From NCBI GenBank assembly GCA_019925095.2, contig CM034391.1, positions 3,871,051-3,935,050 of the forward strand: 64,000 bases of DNA, in the 5' to 3' direction. The notes beneath the pieces are model-generated. The model had not been told where the DNA came from and searched no databases. It saw only the letters and a program-made list of their open reading frames with translations. This stretch comes from Dendrolimus kikuchii (Eukaryota > Arthropoda > Insecta > Lepidoptera > Lasiocampidae). Both the position numbers and the translations under genes were made by a program. This document shows, piece after piece, positions 32,649 to 44,692 of this stretch (position 1 is its first letter; every line of letters starts with the position of its first letter).

Positions 32649-32931
32649 ATACTATAAAACACAACATGGGAAAATAAAAATGACAGTTGCATAAATAAAG
32701 CAGTTGAATTGTTCCACTTTTGAATTCACTCAGGTTATAGTTTTATCGACTGACAACTTTTATCTGATGATGATGATTGAAAAATCATCAAAATACATTA
32801 CGGTTTTTGTGTTTCACCCATCGGTAATCACAATGTGCAAGTTCCACCACGGCATTTGTCTTCATGCACGTGGTAATTGTACTTACTGCGAGCCGCATCT
32901 GTAAACCTGCGTCTCGTTCCAATATTTAAAT
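32649..32931. other. Unassigned sequence
   Basis: A 66-codon plus-strand frame (32704-32904) has no recognisable product or splice context. Confidence 0.35.
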
Positions 32932-33248
32932 TATCCGTGCAGGAACGGAGAAAGAATACAATTTCCTGCGGCTGGGCGGCCTGTCGTAAGAGGCGACTTA
33001 ACAATCCACAGCCAGGTGGTAGGGCATCTGCCCGACTGGATGGCTACCACCCCTGGTTTAGAGTATGCCACCATAACAACCTGGAGTTGTGTTCCGGCAT
33101 TAGTGACCAGGTTCCAGTTTCCCTTAAGAGAGCAGCAGCGCATTTGTAGCAACTTTGCTGTTGCAAATGTCCATAGGCGATTGTAACCGCTTTCCATCAA
33201 GTGGGCCGTCTGCCTGTTTCCTGATCTCCTGCAAAAAAATAAAAAAAT
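32932..33248 (+). mobile_element. S1 element, full length
   Basis: TATCCGTGCAGGAACGGAG to CTCCTGCAAAAAAATAAAA. First of four S1 copies in 1.6 kb, and inverted relative to the next. Confidence 0.75.
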
Positions 33249-33299
33249 TACACAAGTAGTGTATAAAATTGTAGTGTACAATAGCTTAATATTACATGT

Positions 33300-33606
33300 T
33301 TTATTATTGCATGCGTTCAGCAGAAAGGCAGACGGTCCGCCTGGTGGAAAGCGGTTATTATTGCCTATGGACATTTGAAACACCGAAGGTGCTACCGATG
33401 TGCTGCCGCTCTCTAAACTGAGATTGGAATCTGGCCACTAATGTCGGAACACAATTTAAGGTTGTTATGGCGGCATACTCTAGAAAGGGCTGGCAGTCAT
33501 TCACATGGGCAATCTTATCACCTGGCTGTGGGTTGTTTTATCGCCTCTTAACACAGGCCGCCTGGTCGCAGGAGATTGTATTCTTACTCCGATTCTATAC
33601 GGACAA
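33300..33606 (-). mobile_element. S1 element, old copy
   Basis: Recognisable throughout but with many changes (end TCTATACGGACAA instead of CCTGCACGGATAA). It lies tail to tail with the copy at 32932-33248, 51 bp apart. Confidence 0.65.
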
Positions 33607-33689
33607 TGCTGTTACTTGCTACACTTTTAAAATAATGAAATCTTTTTTCTAATTTTAAATATAATGATCATATAGAACTAGATAGAATT

Positions 33690-34004
33690 TTATCCGTGCA
33701 GGAACGGAGAAAGAATACAATTTCCTGCGGCCAGCCGGCCTGTGTTAAGAGGCGACTTAACAACCCACAGCCAGGTGGTAGGGCATTTGCCTCACTGGAT
33801 GGCTACCACCCGTCGTCTAGAGTATGTCGCCATAATAACCATGAGTTGTGTTCCGGCATTAGTGACCAGGTTCCAGTGACCCTTAAGAGAGCAGCAGCGC
33901 ATTTGTAGCACCTTTGGTGTTGCATATGTCCATAGGCGATGGTAACCGCTTTCCATTGAGTGGGCCGTTTGCCTGTCTGTTGAACTCCTATAATAAAAAA
34001 AAAG
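33690..34004 (+). mobile_element. S1 element, full length
   Basis: TATCCGTGCAGGAACGGAG to CTCCTATAATAAAAAAAAA, head to head with the previous copy. Confidence 0.75.
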
Positions 34005-34197
34005 AACAATGGAAAGGAGGGTGACCAGTGGTAACGAATGCGGAAACTTCGTTTTCTAAAACTAAAAATATTTCGCGCCAAGTAGTAGTTATTGTACCAT
34101 TCCGTCTCGTCTGATATATTAAGGCTTTTGATCTATAGATCAGCCAAATTGTAGGGCGTCGACGGACGCCAATCAACGGAGTTCTTGTGACAACTAT

Positions 34198-34506
34198 TAT
34201 CCGTGCAGGAACGAAGAAAGACTACAATTTCCTGCGGCCAGGCGGCCTGTCGTAAGAGGCGACAAAACACCCCACAGCCAGGTGGTAGGGCATTTGCCCG
34301 ACTGGATGGCTACCACCCCTGGTCTAAAGTATGTCGCCATAACAACCTTGAGTTGTGTTCCGGCATTAGCGACCAGGTTCCAGTCTCCCTTAAGAGAGCA
34401 GCAGCACCTTTGGTTTTGCAAATGTCTATAGGCGATGGTAACCGCTTTTCATCAAGTGGGCCGTTTGCCTGTCTGCTGAACTCCTGCAATAAAAAAAAAA
34501 AAAAAA
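34198..34506 (+). mobile_element. S1 element, full length
   Basis: TATCCGTGCAGGAACGAAG to GCAATAAAAAAAAAAAAAAA. About 10 bp (GCGCATTTGT) missing after GAGCAGCA. Confidence 0.75.
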
Positions 34507-35041
34507 CTCGAAAGGCCACATTTGACTACACAGTTCATATTTCTCACTAGAATACAATTAATATCAAAAATTGACAATAGTCCTACGTTTATTCTTCATT
34601 ATATTTAAAGTAATATTTACACATTTTTAGAAAATAAATTTGCACAGCACTACGCCACTCCTCAAAAAATACTTAGCGCTGATGAATTAAATTGTTCATT
34701 GTTTTAAAAAAAGAAATATCTTGTCGATGGTCAAAAGGTAAAGGCGGCAAACTTTTATTATTTTTATTTGTCAGGCTTTTAAAAGAGGTCCGGATTTTAA
34801 TGAGCGCAGATAACTTAGCACGCATTCAGGAACGCTTTTTGGTCCTCCGTGTCCAAAAATAGCCGCTGACGCCACATGTACTTTTTGGGTTTTTATTTCG
34901 ATTTCGAATTTTGTATCTTGAAAGTTGGGTGTGTTAACTAATTAATATTAAATCCACGGTGATAATTCACCGTGGATTTTAAGAGGTTCCATAGCTATGT
35001 CGGTAAAAACAAAATTCTTGTAAAATGTGTATGTCACTAAA
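34507..35041. other. Unassigned sequence with one hairpin
   Basis: Holds the perfect hairpin at 34950-34979. Otherwise nothing recognised. Confidence 0.45.
34950..34979. repeat. Perfect 13-bp hairpin
   Basis: AAATCCACGGTGA pairs with TCACCGTGGATTT across a TAAT loop. Without T-runs or neighbours that suggest a function. Confidence 0.8.
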
Positions 35042-35052
35042 ATTATTATTTT

Positions 35053-35225
35053 ACATACATACATACATAACTTCACGCCAGTTCCCTTGCGGGGTAGGCA
35101 CAAACAACAGAGCGCCATTTAGGCTTACTCTTACACACCTCACTTGCTTCTTTGACATTCATAGCTCTTGTCATGCACGCTCGTCTGGTCTTAAGGTTCC
35201 TGACATCACCTCACATCACATCACC
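35053..35225 (-). pseudogene. RTE-A fragment
   Basis: TSD ATTATTATTTT at 35042-35052 and 35226-35236. The 5' junction has a small CACATCACAT repeat. Confidence 0.85.
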
Positions 35226-35236
35226 ATTATTATTTT

Positions 35237-35698
35237 CAACAATTAAAATGAGTTCATCAAAATGTATTTTATAATTATGATAATTTTCTATTTTGGAAAT
35301 CAATGAAATGCAAGTTATTAGCATCCAAATTATGAAAAGAGTATGGTACTTTTAATTTTTAACTAAGTCATAGAAATTTCTAAAACAAATTACACTGGTA
35401 GAGCTGAAAACTTAGCCAATTTGACTTATTTTTACATAATAATATTAAATTTTTAGATTTGAAAAAGCATTTAATTAAATGTAGTCCTTATATATGGAAT
35501 TTAAACAAATAATTAATTTAAAAAAAATGCGGTAATAGCGACTAGTGAGTATAAGAGCTGACTCGTAACCGTTGATAATGGAACCAAATTAAAAAAAATA
35601 TATTTGTAATGTATCTTATAGAAGGACCCTTTAAGTGTCATCCACTTGCATACGGTCACATTTTTCATTGGCTATACGAAATCTTGAAATGCAGGAAT
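35237..35698. other. Unassigned AT-rich sequence
   Basis: No supported feature. Confidence 0.45.
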
Positions 35699-36315
35699 CT
35701 ATCCCTGCAGGAACGAAGAAAGAATATAATTTCCTGCGGCCGGGTGACCTGTCCTAAGAGGCAATAAAACAAACCACAACCACGTGGTGGGGTATTTGCC
35801 CGTCTGGATGGCTACCATGGAACGGAGAAAGAATACAATTTCCTGCGGCCGGGTGGCCTGTCGTAAGAGGCGACTTAACAACCCACAGCCAGGTGGTAGG
35901 GCATTTGCCCGACTGGATGGCTTCCATCCCTGGTCTAAAGTATGTCGCTATAACAACCTTGAGTTTTGTTCCGGCATTAGTGACCAGGTTCCAGTCTCCC
36001 TTAAGAGAGCAGCAGCGCATTTGTAGCAACTTTGGTGGTGCAAATGTCTATAAGCGATGGTAACCGCTTTCCATCAAGTGGACCGTCTGTCAGTCTGCTG
36101 ATCTCCTGCAATAAAAAAAAATACCACCCTGGGCTAGAGTATGCCGCCATAACAACTTTGAGTTGAGAAGTTGTGTTCCGACATTAGTGGCCAGGTTCCA
36201 GTCTCCGTTTAAAGAGCAGCAGCACTTTGGTGTTACAAATGTCCATACGCGATTGTAGCCGCTTTCCATAAGGTGGGCCGTCGACCTGTCTGCTGAACTC
36301 ATGCAATAAAAAAAG
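35699..36315 (+). repeat. Three S1 pieces in tandem
   Basis: Piece 1 (35699-35820) is an S1 5' half. Piece 2 (35819-36121) starts at AACGGAGAAAG and is otherwise complete with its A tail. Piece 3 (36122-36315) starts inside S1 at TACCACCCTGGGCTAGAG and ends in its own A tail. All have the same direction, which suggests unequal exchange between S1 copies or repeated insertion at the tail. Confidence 0.75.
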
Positions 36316-36696
36316 TATTTTATAGAGAATGGCGGATATGCATTATTGCGATGTAGGGAATTTTGAATGTAGGGCAGTGCGCAGACGCAGGGCCGATATC
36401 CAGCCGTTTGCGCAGATGGAATATTGAAGTCTTATTAGTTTGTATTTGGGCAATTGTTTAAACAGAAAAAGTAGGTAGTGTAAATGAAATAATTTCACCT
36501 AATTGAATTTGTTGAAAAATTTATTGCTTCATACATACATGTTTCGAATAAAATACACGTTTATTGAATACAGTAATGTTTGTATTGAGATCGTGAATGC
36601 ATTTAGAAAATCCGGCCAAGTACGTGTTTGACCATGTACAGTGAAGGGATCCATAGAGATGACGAATGTCTCCTATTCTTCTCATATTAACACCAT
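36316..36696. other. Unassigned sequence
   Basis: No supported feature. Confidence 0.45.
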
Positions 36697-37110
36697 ACGC
36701 TTTAGTTGATTGGTAGCGACCAACTTGTCAATACAAGGCTTCAGAGCTTAGAACGTCGACACCAGGTTGCCAGTCTATTGGTATTTTATAAGATTGGTTT
36801 CAGAGAGTGTGGGGTTAACTATTCGACCTACAGCATTACATTTTCGAACGACAAGACATTCTGACTAAACCATCGTTTCATAGTGGAAATACCACAAGAG
36901 CGAATGAAACGTTTTGCCTACATATCCTTTTTGTGACGGTGGAGATGTGGAATGCGCTACCAGAGTCCGTGTTTCCCGAAATCCCGAGTACAATCCGGGT
37001 GTTTTCAAGTCTCGTGTGAATAGGTATTTTCTAGGTAAGCATGCTCAGGTCTCGACCTTCGACTAGGCGTGATCGTGGTCAAACTTGAATTTATTTACGT
37101 TAAAAAATAT
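36697..37110 (+). pseudogene. Jockey/CR1-type LINE fragment
   Basis: TTGGTAGCGACCAACTTGTC and CTACCAGAGTCCGTGTTTCC correspond to the minus-strand sequence at 18350-18620. In pieces it reads WNALPESVFP. Frameshifts and small deletions break the frame. Confidence 0.6.
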
Positions 37111-37714
37111 TTATAGATTGAACGGGGCTACATACAATTTTTGACATTTTTTTACACTAAACTAATGAATGGTAAAGTGTATGAAAAATAAGATATAGGC
37201 CATAAGAGGTTTGTAAAAGAACTATATGAGGCCGAAAACTTTAAGTAAACAATTTCAGTCAATACTTTTGCTTTTAACATGTTCCAAGTTATCTCACATG
37301 TAAATATAATAGTTGTAATGAGTTTCTTGGGCACAAAAAGTGAAAGTGGACTTTACCAAACTCAGAATGGATGAGGCCAACCGCTATTACATCATGGACC
37401 TTCGACAAAGTTCTGTTTGCAGTCAATTTAAGCTTTATGACTGTGATATAAAGTTTATTTTTGAGCGAATAGTATAGTTTTGTAGGATTGTTTATGAGTG
37501 GGATGACAATGTTTTCTAGGCAAGTTTAGGATACTTTTTATTTTAGTAAATTATCATCATTTTGCCATTAAATTAAATAGAAATAGGTTTGAAATATTCG
37601 GCATACACCTTCGACACAATATTGTTGTTCAGAATAACTTACTGTCACATCTTCATTTGTATGTTACCTATGTCTGAATAAAATTAATTTGAATTTAAAA
37701 TTTGGGGAGTGGAG
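37111..37714. other. Unassigned AT-rich sequence
   Basis: No supported feature. Confidence 0.45.
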
Positions 37715-37950
37715 GGGAGCCAGGCAGTATCACACTCTCACATCTTCTAATTTGATTATTTTAAAGTTTACACACGTCGCGGCGCGCTGGAGTAATTTTG
37801 AGCTCTTATTTAGAGTAGAACTTTTTTAGTTCGTATGCGTGGGTAGCGGGCTAGTTTTGCGACGTCTCTATTTTTTGGAACGGAAGCGGGTAGAGGGGGG
37901 AGATTTTGAGTATGGAATAGGACACAGCGAACAAAGGGAATGAATGGCGC
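37715..37950. repeat. Dispersed repeat, copy 2 of 2
   Basis: Same order of blocks as 4605-4845, including GGGGGGAGATTTTGAGTA. Confidence 0.6.
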
Positions 37951-38292
37951 TTATAAATATTATCATAAAAATCCTTAAGAGTTCAAACTCATGGTCATCA
38001 CAATCGTAACAAATCGACCAAATTACGTCTACTATTTGTTTAAACCTAAAGTATAAGGTGTAAGGATGATTTTAGCTTGACATTATCTACGATAACTTAG
38101 CTGACTTCTGTTCGGATGTTGAAATTATGCAGGTTATTGCAATAAAGCACTTGCAGAGGATATTCATGTCAGCGTTCAGCGTTTTGAGACAGAACTCCTT
38201 TATATGGTGTGACGAGACTTGCAACGTCAGCCCTTTGAAGTCGTGGGTATTTCTGAATCAATCTATAATTTGTTGTCCTTCTATACTCCATC
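37951..38292. other. Unassigned, with weak exon-like sequence
   Basis: A frame at 38127-38354 follows a TGTTGAAATTATGCAG acceptor-like string but runs into L3 sequence and has no recognised motif. Confidence 0.3.
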
Positions 38293-38425
38293 CAAAGGTT
38301 GTCTGGAAGAAATCGCCATGGGCGATAAGACCGCCGATTGTACTTGTATATTAATGTTCTTGATTTTATGTTGCATTTTTGTACAATAAAGTATATTCTA
38401 TTCTATTCTATTCTATTCTATAATT
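38293..38425 (+). mobile_element. L3 LINE 3' end with (CTATT)n tail
   Basis: AAAGGTTGTCTGGAAGAAATC, GCGATAAGACCGCCGATTG, GTACAATAAAGTATATTC then CTATT repeats. Confidence 0.65.
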
Positions 38426-38464
38426 TGACTTGCACTTTTGTGTGCCAACAAAGCATGGTATGCG

Positions 38465-38706
38465 TGGTAGAACACACACACAGATTATATTATAATATCC
38501 CCAAGCTAAGCAACTTACGCTTTTGTTATGGGGAATATATAACGGAACACCCCGGGCGCCAATCTCAGACATCCAGGCCCTAGTAAATAATGGGAAGTTC
38601 GTTTACGAAATTTACCACGCCAGGAATCGAACTCAAGAACTCAGGAGCTTCTGCGCTGCAGTGAGGTAAACCAGCAAAGGCTTCGCCCATTTAACCACAG
38701 CAACCG
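38465..38706 (-). repeat. T2 SINE
   Basis: Complement contains GGTTAAATGGGCGAAGCC (A-box side) and GTTCGATTCCTGG (B-box). Body matches 1005-1241. Confidence 0.6.
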
Positions 38707-38905
38707 TTTCTCCTGCGCACAATAGGCATATGGAATGAGCTCCCAGCTGAGGTTTTGCCACATTGCTACAATGTAAGATTTTTTCAAAAAACGTGTCAGA
38801 AAATTTCTTCGCGGCGGGCATTGATAACACCACTGGTGTTGCAAATGTCCATAGGCGATGGAAACCGCTTTCCATCAAGTGGACCATCAATCTGTTTGAG
38901 TACTA
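38707..38905 (+). pseudogene. LINE 3' end whose 3' UTR equals the S1 tail
   Basis: IWNELPAEVLPHCYN, then in the next frame DFFKKRVRKFLRGGH and TGA (about 38822), is an ORF2 C-terminus. It is followed at once by ACTGGTGTTGCAAATGTCC and CATAGGCGATGGAAACCGC, the last 80 bp of S1. The S1 head is absent, so the tail belongs to the LINE. Confidence 0.6.
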
Positions 38906-38940
38906 ACATGCACTTAGGCGATGCACGCAGAAGTTAATAA

Positions 38941-39235
38941 TATAATATCAGCCCATAAATGTCCCACTGCTGGGCTCGGGCCTCCCATTATAGGGGGAAC
39001 GGACGTATACCCGCCACGCTTGTCTAAGGCGGCTCGGCAGGTTTGACACATCGGTTATCTCGATGTGCAGGTTGCATCACGATGTTTTCCTTCACCGTTA
39101 TTAGCACGTGGTAATTGTAACAATATGCACATTAGATCAGAAAACTGACTAACTGGTGCATGCGTTCCGGCCAGGATCGAACCCGCGCCCTTTGAGTTTG
39201 GGACGCGTGCACTAGCCATTACGCTACCACGTCTC
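38941..39235 (-). repeat. T3 SINE, full length
   Basis: Complement of the 28537-28857 copy. B-box GGTTCGATCCTGG lies at 39170-39183 (complement) and a GACGAC run caps the head. Confidence 0.7.
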
Positions 39236-39339
39236 AAGACGACGACGACGACGCAGAAGTGATATTTGCTTATATTAGTTAGAATATAAATAGAAATCCT
39301 AAAACAAGTATATGACAACAATGTGACTGGTAGCGTTGG

Positions 39340-39645
39340 TGCCGGTAGACCGCGACGATCCACCATGATCAAATTGAAGATATTTTGATGAAATGTCATG
39401 TAAGAAGCCCTTTAAATGACGTGACGATTTCTCATTATATGCCCATACCACCTTAATCTTCTTCCTCTCAATTTTTCATTCACGGGTGCAACTTTCAAAG
39501 ATCCCCTTATGTACTCATTTCTCACCTTATCCATTCTTGTAACACCACACATCCATCTCAACATTCTCAATCCAGATGAGTGGACACGTTTGTAGTTTAT
39601 CACTTAGTGGCCCGACATTCGGACCCGTATAGCATGACTGGTCGT
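39340..39645 (-). pseudogene. Two RTE fragments back to back
   Basis: 39340-39414 reads on the plus strand as a piece of an RTE C-terminus (CCGCGACGATCCACCATGAT). 39415-39645 reads on the minus strand as SGLRMLRWMCGVTRMDKVRN and NEKLRGRRLRWYGHIM, the subfamily at 15225-15645. They meet head to tail in opposite directions. Confidence 0.55.
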
Positions 39646-39673
39646 ATGACTAAAGGATTGTAATATAATATAT

Positions 39674-39994
39674 CTATCCGTGCAGGAACGGAGAAAGAAT
39701 ACAATTTCCTGCGGCCGGGCGGCCTGTCGTAAAAGGCGATTGAACAACCCACAGCCAGGTGGCAGGGCATTTGCCCGACTGGATGGCTACCACCCCTGGT
39801 CTAAAGTATGTCGCCATAACAGCCTTGAGTTGTGTTTCGGCATTAGTGACCAGGTTCCAGTTTCCCTTAAGAGAGCAGGAGCGCATTTGTAGCACCTTCA
39901 GTGTTGCAAATGTCCATAGGCGATGGTAACCGCTTTCCATCAAGTGGGCCGTCTGCCTGTCTGCTGAACTCCTGCAATAAAAAAATAAAAAAAA
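39674..39994 (+). mobile_element. S1 element, full length
   Basis: TATCCGTGCAGGAACGGAG to CTGCAATAAAAAAATAAAAA. Close to the common sequence. Confidence 0.75.
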
Positions 39995-40043
39995 CCACTG
40001 CACAGGGAGAGCTTATGATGGTTATTACATACCAGAAAAGCAA

Positions 40044-40140
40044 GATAGATAGATAGATAACACTTTATTGCTCACCAAACATACAATATCAAAAATACAC
40101 AATTACAATATTAAGTAGTAATAAAGTGACTATTATTCAA
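40044..40140 (-). mobile_element. L3 LINE 3' end, short
   Basis: (GATA)n tail then ACACTTTATTGCTCACCAAAC, complement of GGTGAACAATAAAGTG. The GCGATAAG core is already lost. Confidence 0.5.
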
Positions 40141-40369
40141 AACAAAAAATGTTAAAGTCAAATAGAGGTAAGATAATCGGAATACAAAGGTGGGCGTCCA
40201 GTTTCTAACGAACTTGACAAATATATATAAACTTTAAATGGCATTTCTTTTTAAGTAAAATCCTGCTCAAAAGGTCAAGGAAATCACGTTCGTCTGGCAT
40301 AATGCCAAGAATGTAGGCACTAAACATCTCTGACTTACAAATAGATAAGTCAAATGAAACAATAGATCA

Positions 40370-41345
40370 TCTATAATATTATAAAATTCTAAACACGCCG
40401 TGTCTGCACGTTGAAGCTATTTAAAAAAACAATTGGCATATACTATATTCTTACGAGTTGCGGGAATCGAATTAAAATGCCGTTGGTATTACTATAGACT
40501 TTATTAGAACTATACAAACACGTATAACACAGGTACAAATATAACCGAACTCGACAAATCCAAACGTAATGCAGAAGGTCGTAATTCAATAAAACGCGCA
40601 AAGTCCGTCAATATTAGATTCCTGAATGTACACACGTTACACCTTGATCGTGGTTCTTGCTCAACTGGCCTCCCTCTCTCAATCAGGCCATCGTTTTATA
40701 CCGCACAAATGTAAAATGTGCTCGCCCGGCAACGTGTACTTTATAATCCGTAACACCTAGCTAATGAGGCAGCCTGCGAGCGGCCGTAAACGAGAACAAT
40801 AGACTGTTCTTGACAATACTAGAAACGATTCTCAATAAATAAATTAACAAAAGAAGACGATCATAAAAGGATTAGAACTAGTTCAAATGCCGACAGGTAA
40901 CAAAATGTGCTTTTATAGACTGTACGTGGAATTTGTCTTTGTCGAAGTCTAAGCTGTAACAATATAAACGATGGAGAACATGATGCAATTTTTTTAAATT
41001 TCTTGTCTGTTTGTTCGAGATTCACGAAAAATTACTTAGCCGATTTCGTTGCGGTCTTTAGACTTAAAATATGCGTTACTTTTTATCCCGGGAATCTCAC
41101 GGGAAATTTTCTGGGAATTATTTAAAATGGCCAGATTCAAAAAAACGAATTCCAATGTGATTTTTTTATTGATCGATAGCAAAAATGTAATGCAATAATG
41201 TGTGATATTTTTTATCCCGGGAACTCCGCGGAATTTTTCCGGGAGCGGTTTGAAGTTCTACTGATGCATGAAAATTAGCTTCTTCCGACACGGTTTCCAC
41301 TAAAACCCGCAGGAATTTCAAACCCCGCGGGATTTAAATATGTTA
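40370..41345 (+). mobile_element. Helitron-like element split by a solo LTR
   Basis: Begins TCTATAATATTATAAAATTC like the element at 416. CTTGTCTGTTTG and TTTTTATCCCGGGAATCTCAC continue after the LTR insert (40449-40961). The right end is not clear. Confidence 0.55.
40449..40961 (-). mobile_element. Solo LTR
   Basis: Plus strand runs from TCTTACGAGTTGCGG (expected TGTTACGAG) to AAGCTGTAACA, flanked by ATAT on both sides (40445-40448 and 40962-40965). Reverse copy of 47261-47738. Confidence 0.8.
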
Positions 41346-42116
41346 TCTTCGACATTGGTAACTTATCACTAAAGAACTCTGTTACACTATAGTGCTTTTT
41401 TATTAATAATAATTTATTAATGTTATATTAACTACTGTCACCGCACCATGCTACAGCGCAAGGTTATAACAACACACACGTGCAGGTCTATTTGTTTTTA
41501 CATAAAAAAAATAATTAAATAAGTAAAGATTTTGACAAAAGTGCATACTTATAAATAAGACGAATAGAATCGCAGGGAAGGCATTGTAATTATCACCTAA
41601 AATAATTTTAAACGGATTTAAAACGTTTCTTTCATTTATCATTTCATGTCATTTTAACCGATGGTGATTAAATATCGTTGCATACCAGCCTTAGTTCTTT
41701 TTCTAATGTTTAGACAATATTACAGAAATTACGTTCAAAGAATTTCAACACCATCAGCTTGATTATCAAAGAAAAATAATCTTAATTTACAATATTTTGT
41801 AGCATCATGAGGTCATCGCCTTTGAATCTGTTCATACAATTTTAACCTCTAAACCAATAACATAAAGCTGGTTTTCATATATCAAGAAATATCTATAATT
41901 ATGCAGGATGACAGCTAAGCCGTAATAAATAAAATATAAATCCGGTTATAGTAATAAATGAGTTTTTAGAATTTATAAGTTAGCCTATTAATTTTTATAA
42001 CTCCATATATTAGAAGAAATTAGTGATTGGTCGAAGTAAAACGGTTATTACACCACAGGGTGCTCAGAGAGTCTTTCGCTGTAAGTTTTATTTAACTATA
42101 TACAGGCAAAGTGGCG
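41346..42116. other. Unassigned AT-rich sequence
   Basis: No repeat match or exon pattern. Confidence 0.45.
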
Positions 42117-42540
42117 AAGTCCGTCAGTGGGGGAACCCCATACAGCTCTCGTTTTACCGTGTTTGAATAGTGACGACGATAACAAATCAGTCAGTGAAGC
42201 TAAGATTCCATTGAATTCTGTCTTCGAATTGTGGTTGGCGTCAAATTCCGTTTAAAAAATCTCAAAACGAGCGGTGTACGAACGTACCCCATTGACGGAC
42301 TTAGAGAGTGCCCGTGGTCTACCTAAAATCCGTCCACAATACAAAAAAATTAAAGCCCTTAATATTTTATAAATTCGTATTTAAAAGTTTTGACGTGATA
42401 ACTTCTTATGGGAGGGTAAACCGCTTCGTTACGTAACGCGTTACGGCGTCAGTCTGGCTTCCCTTTCTCTCACGCATACGGCAGCGGTAGGCAGGCTCTT
42501 CCTCTCTCACTCTAACCCATAGCGCTAGTCGTATTTCGGT
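42117..42540. repeat. Possible MITE plus adjoining GC-richer repeat
   Basis: AAGTCCGTCAGTGGGG (42118) and CCCCATTGACGGACTT (42287) are inverted. 42415-42540 (AACGCGTTACGGCGTCAG, CACGCATACGGCAGCGG) looks like a common lepidopteran repeat. Ends not established. Confidence 0.4.
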
Positions 42541-42874
42541 AATTAGATTAAATAATGATACTAATAATGTACATACACAAAATTCTATACATATTCAAGA
42601 ATTGTAACTAAGAATAAAATACATTTTATAATCAATAAAAGATTTTATTAATAAATAACTTCTCCTTACATTATCATATTAATATACATAACATTTAAGT
42701 AATAACCTAAGCTTTTCTCAAGTTAAACAATTTCAATATTAAATAGTTCAACTTAGGTTAGTTTAAGTTATCATCACTTCTGTCGAGCGTCCCGAGACGC
42801 ACACGTTTGTTTATTTAAAATGAGTTCCACTGAAGAACATTTATTGAAAGTCATACATCTATATAGGTATATAT
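42541..42874. other. Unassigned sequence
   Basis: ATGAGTTCCACTGAAGAACA at 42821 opens an 18-codon frame (MSSTEEHLLKVIHLYR..) ending where the Helitron-like repeat begins; AG|GTATAT could be a donor. Too little to call an exon. Confidence 0.25.
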
Positions 42875-43198
42875 AATATAAAAGAAAGTCGTGTTAGTTT
42901 CACTATTTATAACTCAAGAACGGCTGTACCGATTTGGCTGAAAATTGTTGGGAGGTAGCTTAGAACCAGGTGACGGACATAGGATACTTTTTATCCCGTT
43001 GGAACCGGTAGGTGGCGCTGAGATCGGGCTCTAGAATCCTCCTAATCACCTGGAGCGATTTTGGTGATTTTGCTTTTGTATGTTTGAGTGGGTCCCCGGA
43101 TGGTTTAAATCCACAATTGGAATCGGTAGGTAGCGCTGGGATCGGGTCCTAGATTTTTATTTCTTCAGAGCAGGATAACGTCTGCCGGGCCGCTAGTA
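42875..43198 (+). mobile_element. Helitron-like repeat
   Basis: TATAAAAGAAAGTCGTGTTAG to CTGCCGGGCCGCTAGT. Same family as 26722-27150 (-). Confidence 0.55.
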
Positions 43199-44267
43199 TA
43201 AGTTAAAATTTAATTTTACTTCCTATTCTATGTACACCGCTACTTAGTGATAGTCCAATTTATAACAATTAAAGAATTTGAGCGAGAAGGCTGGATTATT
43301 ATTTAAGTTCATGATTAAAATATTTAAAAATAGAGTTAGTTACAGTTAAGTTTAAAATTATATTTAAGTTTATTTAATATATTAAAAAATGTAAATTTGC
43401 CATCACCTATGAGGCTGATATCGTCATTGGTGACGAAAAGTCTCAATAAAAAATTAAATTAAAAAAAAAAACAATTAAAGAAAATAATATTTATAAAAAT
43501 GTTAATAGCCTGCTTCTACCTACAATAACAACACACAGATGATGCTTACGGTAAAATAATTATTTATCCTCTGTCACTTTTATATTAAACAATAATTTTT
43601 AGATATTATTACAACGATTAATCTATTCTATCGGTGTATTGTTATTCTTAGGGCCGATTTTTAATCACCAGATAAAAGTTATTCATAGAATAATGTATAA
43701 ATTGCGAAAATAAAAAAATGAATTGCATGAATAAAATAGTTCTGTGGTTTCACTTTTAAATTCGCTCTTATTTGATTGATAACTTTAAAAAAATCGGGCC
43801 TTAGGTTTTAATTCTTTTTTCACGTGTTTTTCTTATGTGCTGTGAATAACTAATTAGTAAGTGTCGTCCTATAAACTTCAAGTTCAACAAAACCAATTCA
43901 ATAAGTCAGAATACAAAATAGAATAAAATTAATTAATCAAAAACATTTGCAACAACATTATGCAAAGTACAGTCGGTGCGAACTGTGCATTAACATAAAA
44001 ATACAATAAAGGATACCTGTTGCTTTGATAAAGTGCCATCGCATACGAGTATTCAATGTATGTATTGTATTTGCATTATGAGAACAATAAGAAGTTGTGT
44101 CTACGCCCACAGAAGCCGGAATGAGCTTGCAAAGTGGTAATCAAGTTATGTGTACAGAGAGATACAAAATATTGTTTTCATTGACAGCATTCTGCTATTA
44201 TGGTCACTGAAATATAATAAACATATCGCTTGTTTTGTTGAACAGGGTATTCATTCATTCATTTAAC
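43199..44267. other. Unassigned AT-rich sequence, about 1 kb
   Basis: No shared repeat, no frame of note, no convincing splice-site pair. Confidence 0.5.
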
Positions 44268-44325
44268 CCCCGGTAAAGTTGTAAGGTCTTCGGACCAACA
44301 ACATAAAGTCAAGTCCAAAAAAAAG
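44268..44325 (-). repeat. Short copy of the 5583 repeat head
   Basis: CCCCGGTAAAGTTGTAAGGTC and GACCAACAACATAAAG are the complement of 5590-5630. Confidence 0.55.
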
Positions 44326-44692
44326 GGTATTCATAATTAATTAATAAATTTTGTTTTTTTCCTTATTTATTGCTCTTACAAAGTACCTTGTAAGTAATTA
44401 TCGATTGTTATCTATTGTGTTGTCCATATAAATAAATAAAACTTAAGCCTAAGCATGTTACCCTGTTTTTTTATTATATTTTATTTATATTAAGCAACTT
44501 ATGCTAGTTTTTTCTTTTTACCGATTCAATTCATTTTCAATGCTAGTTTTAACAAAAATATAAGATAATTTAAAAATGTCATACTTGCCTGTAAAAAACT
44601 GGATATTTAGTTTAAGAACATAATTGAGCAACAAATATTCATCCAAACTGTCGAATTTGTTATATTAGTAGGTACAGATATCAGTAACGTTA

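Noticed and set aside
33693..33908. 70-codon frame starting MQERRKNT, repeated in many places
   Set aside because: It is the plus strand of S1. The same frame occurs in each young copy and breaks in old ones, so it reflects copy similarity and not a conserved gene.
38127..38354. 75-codon frame that could be a terminal receptor exon
   Set aside because: It runs into L3 LINE sequence and has no motif that I could assign.
42821..42874. Start codon exon MSSTEEHLLKVIHLYR with a possible donor
   Set aside because: Only 18 codons, and the donor coincides with the start of a Helitron-like repeat.
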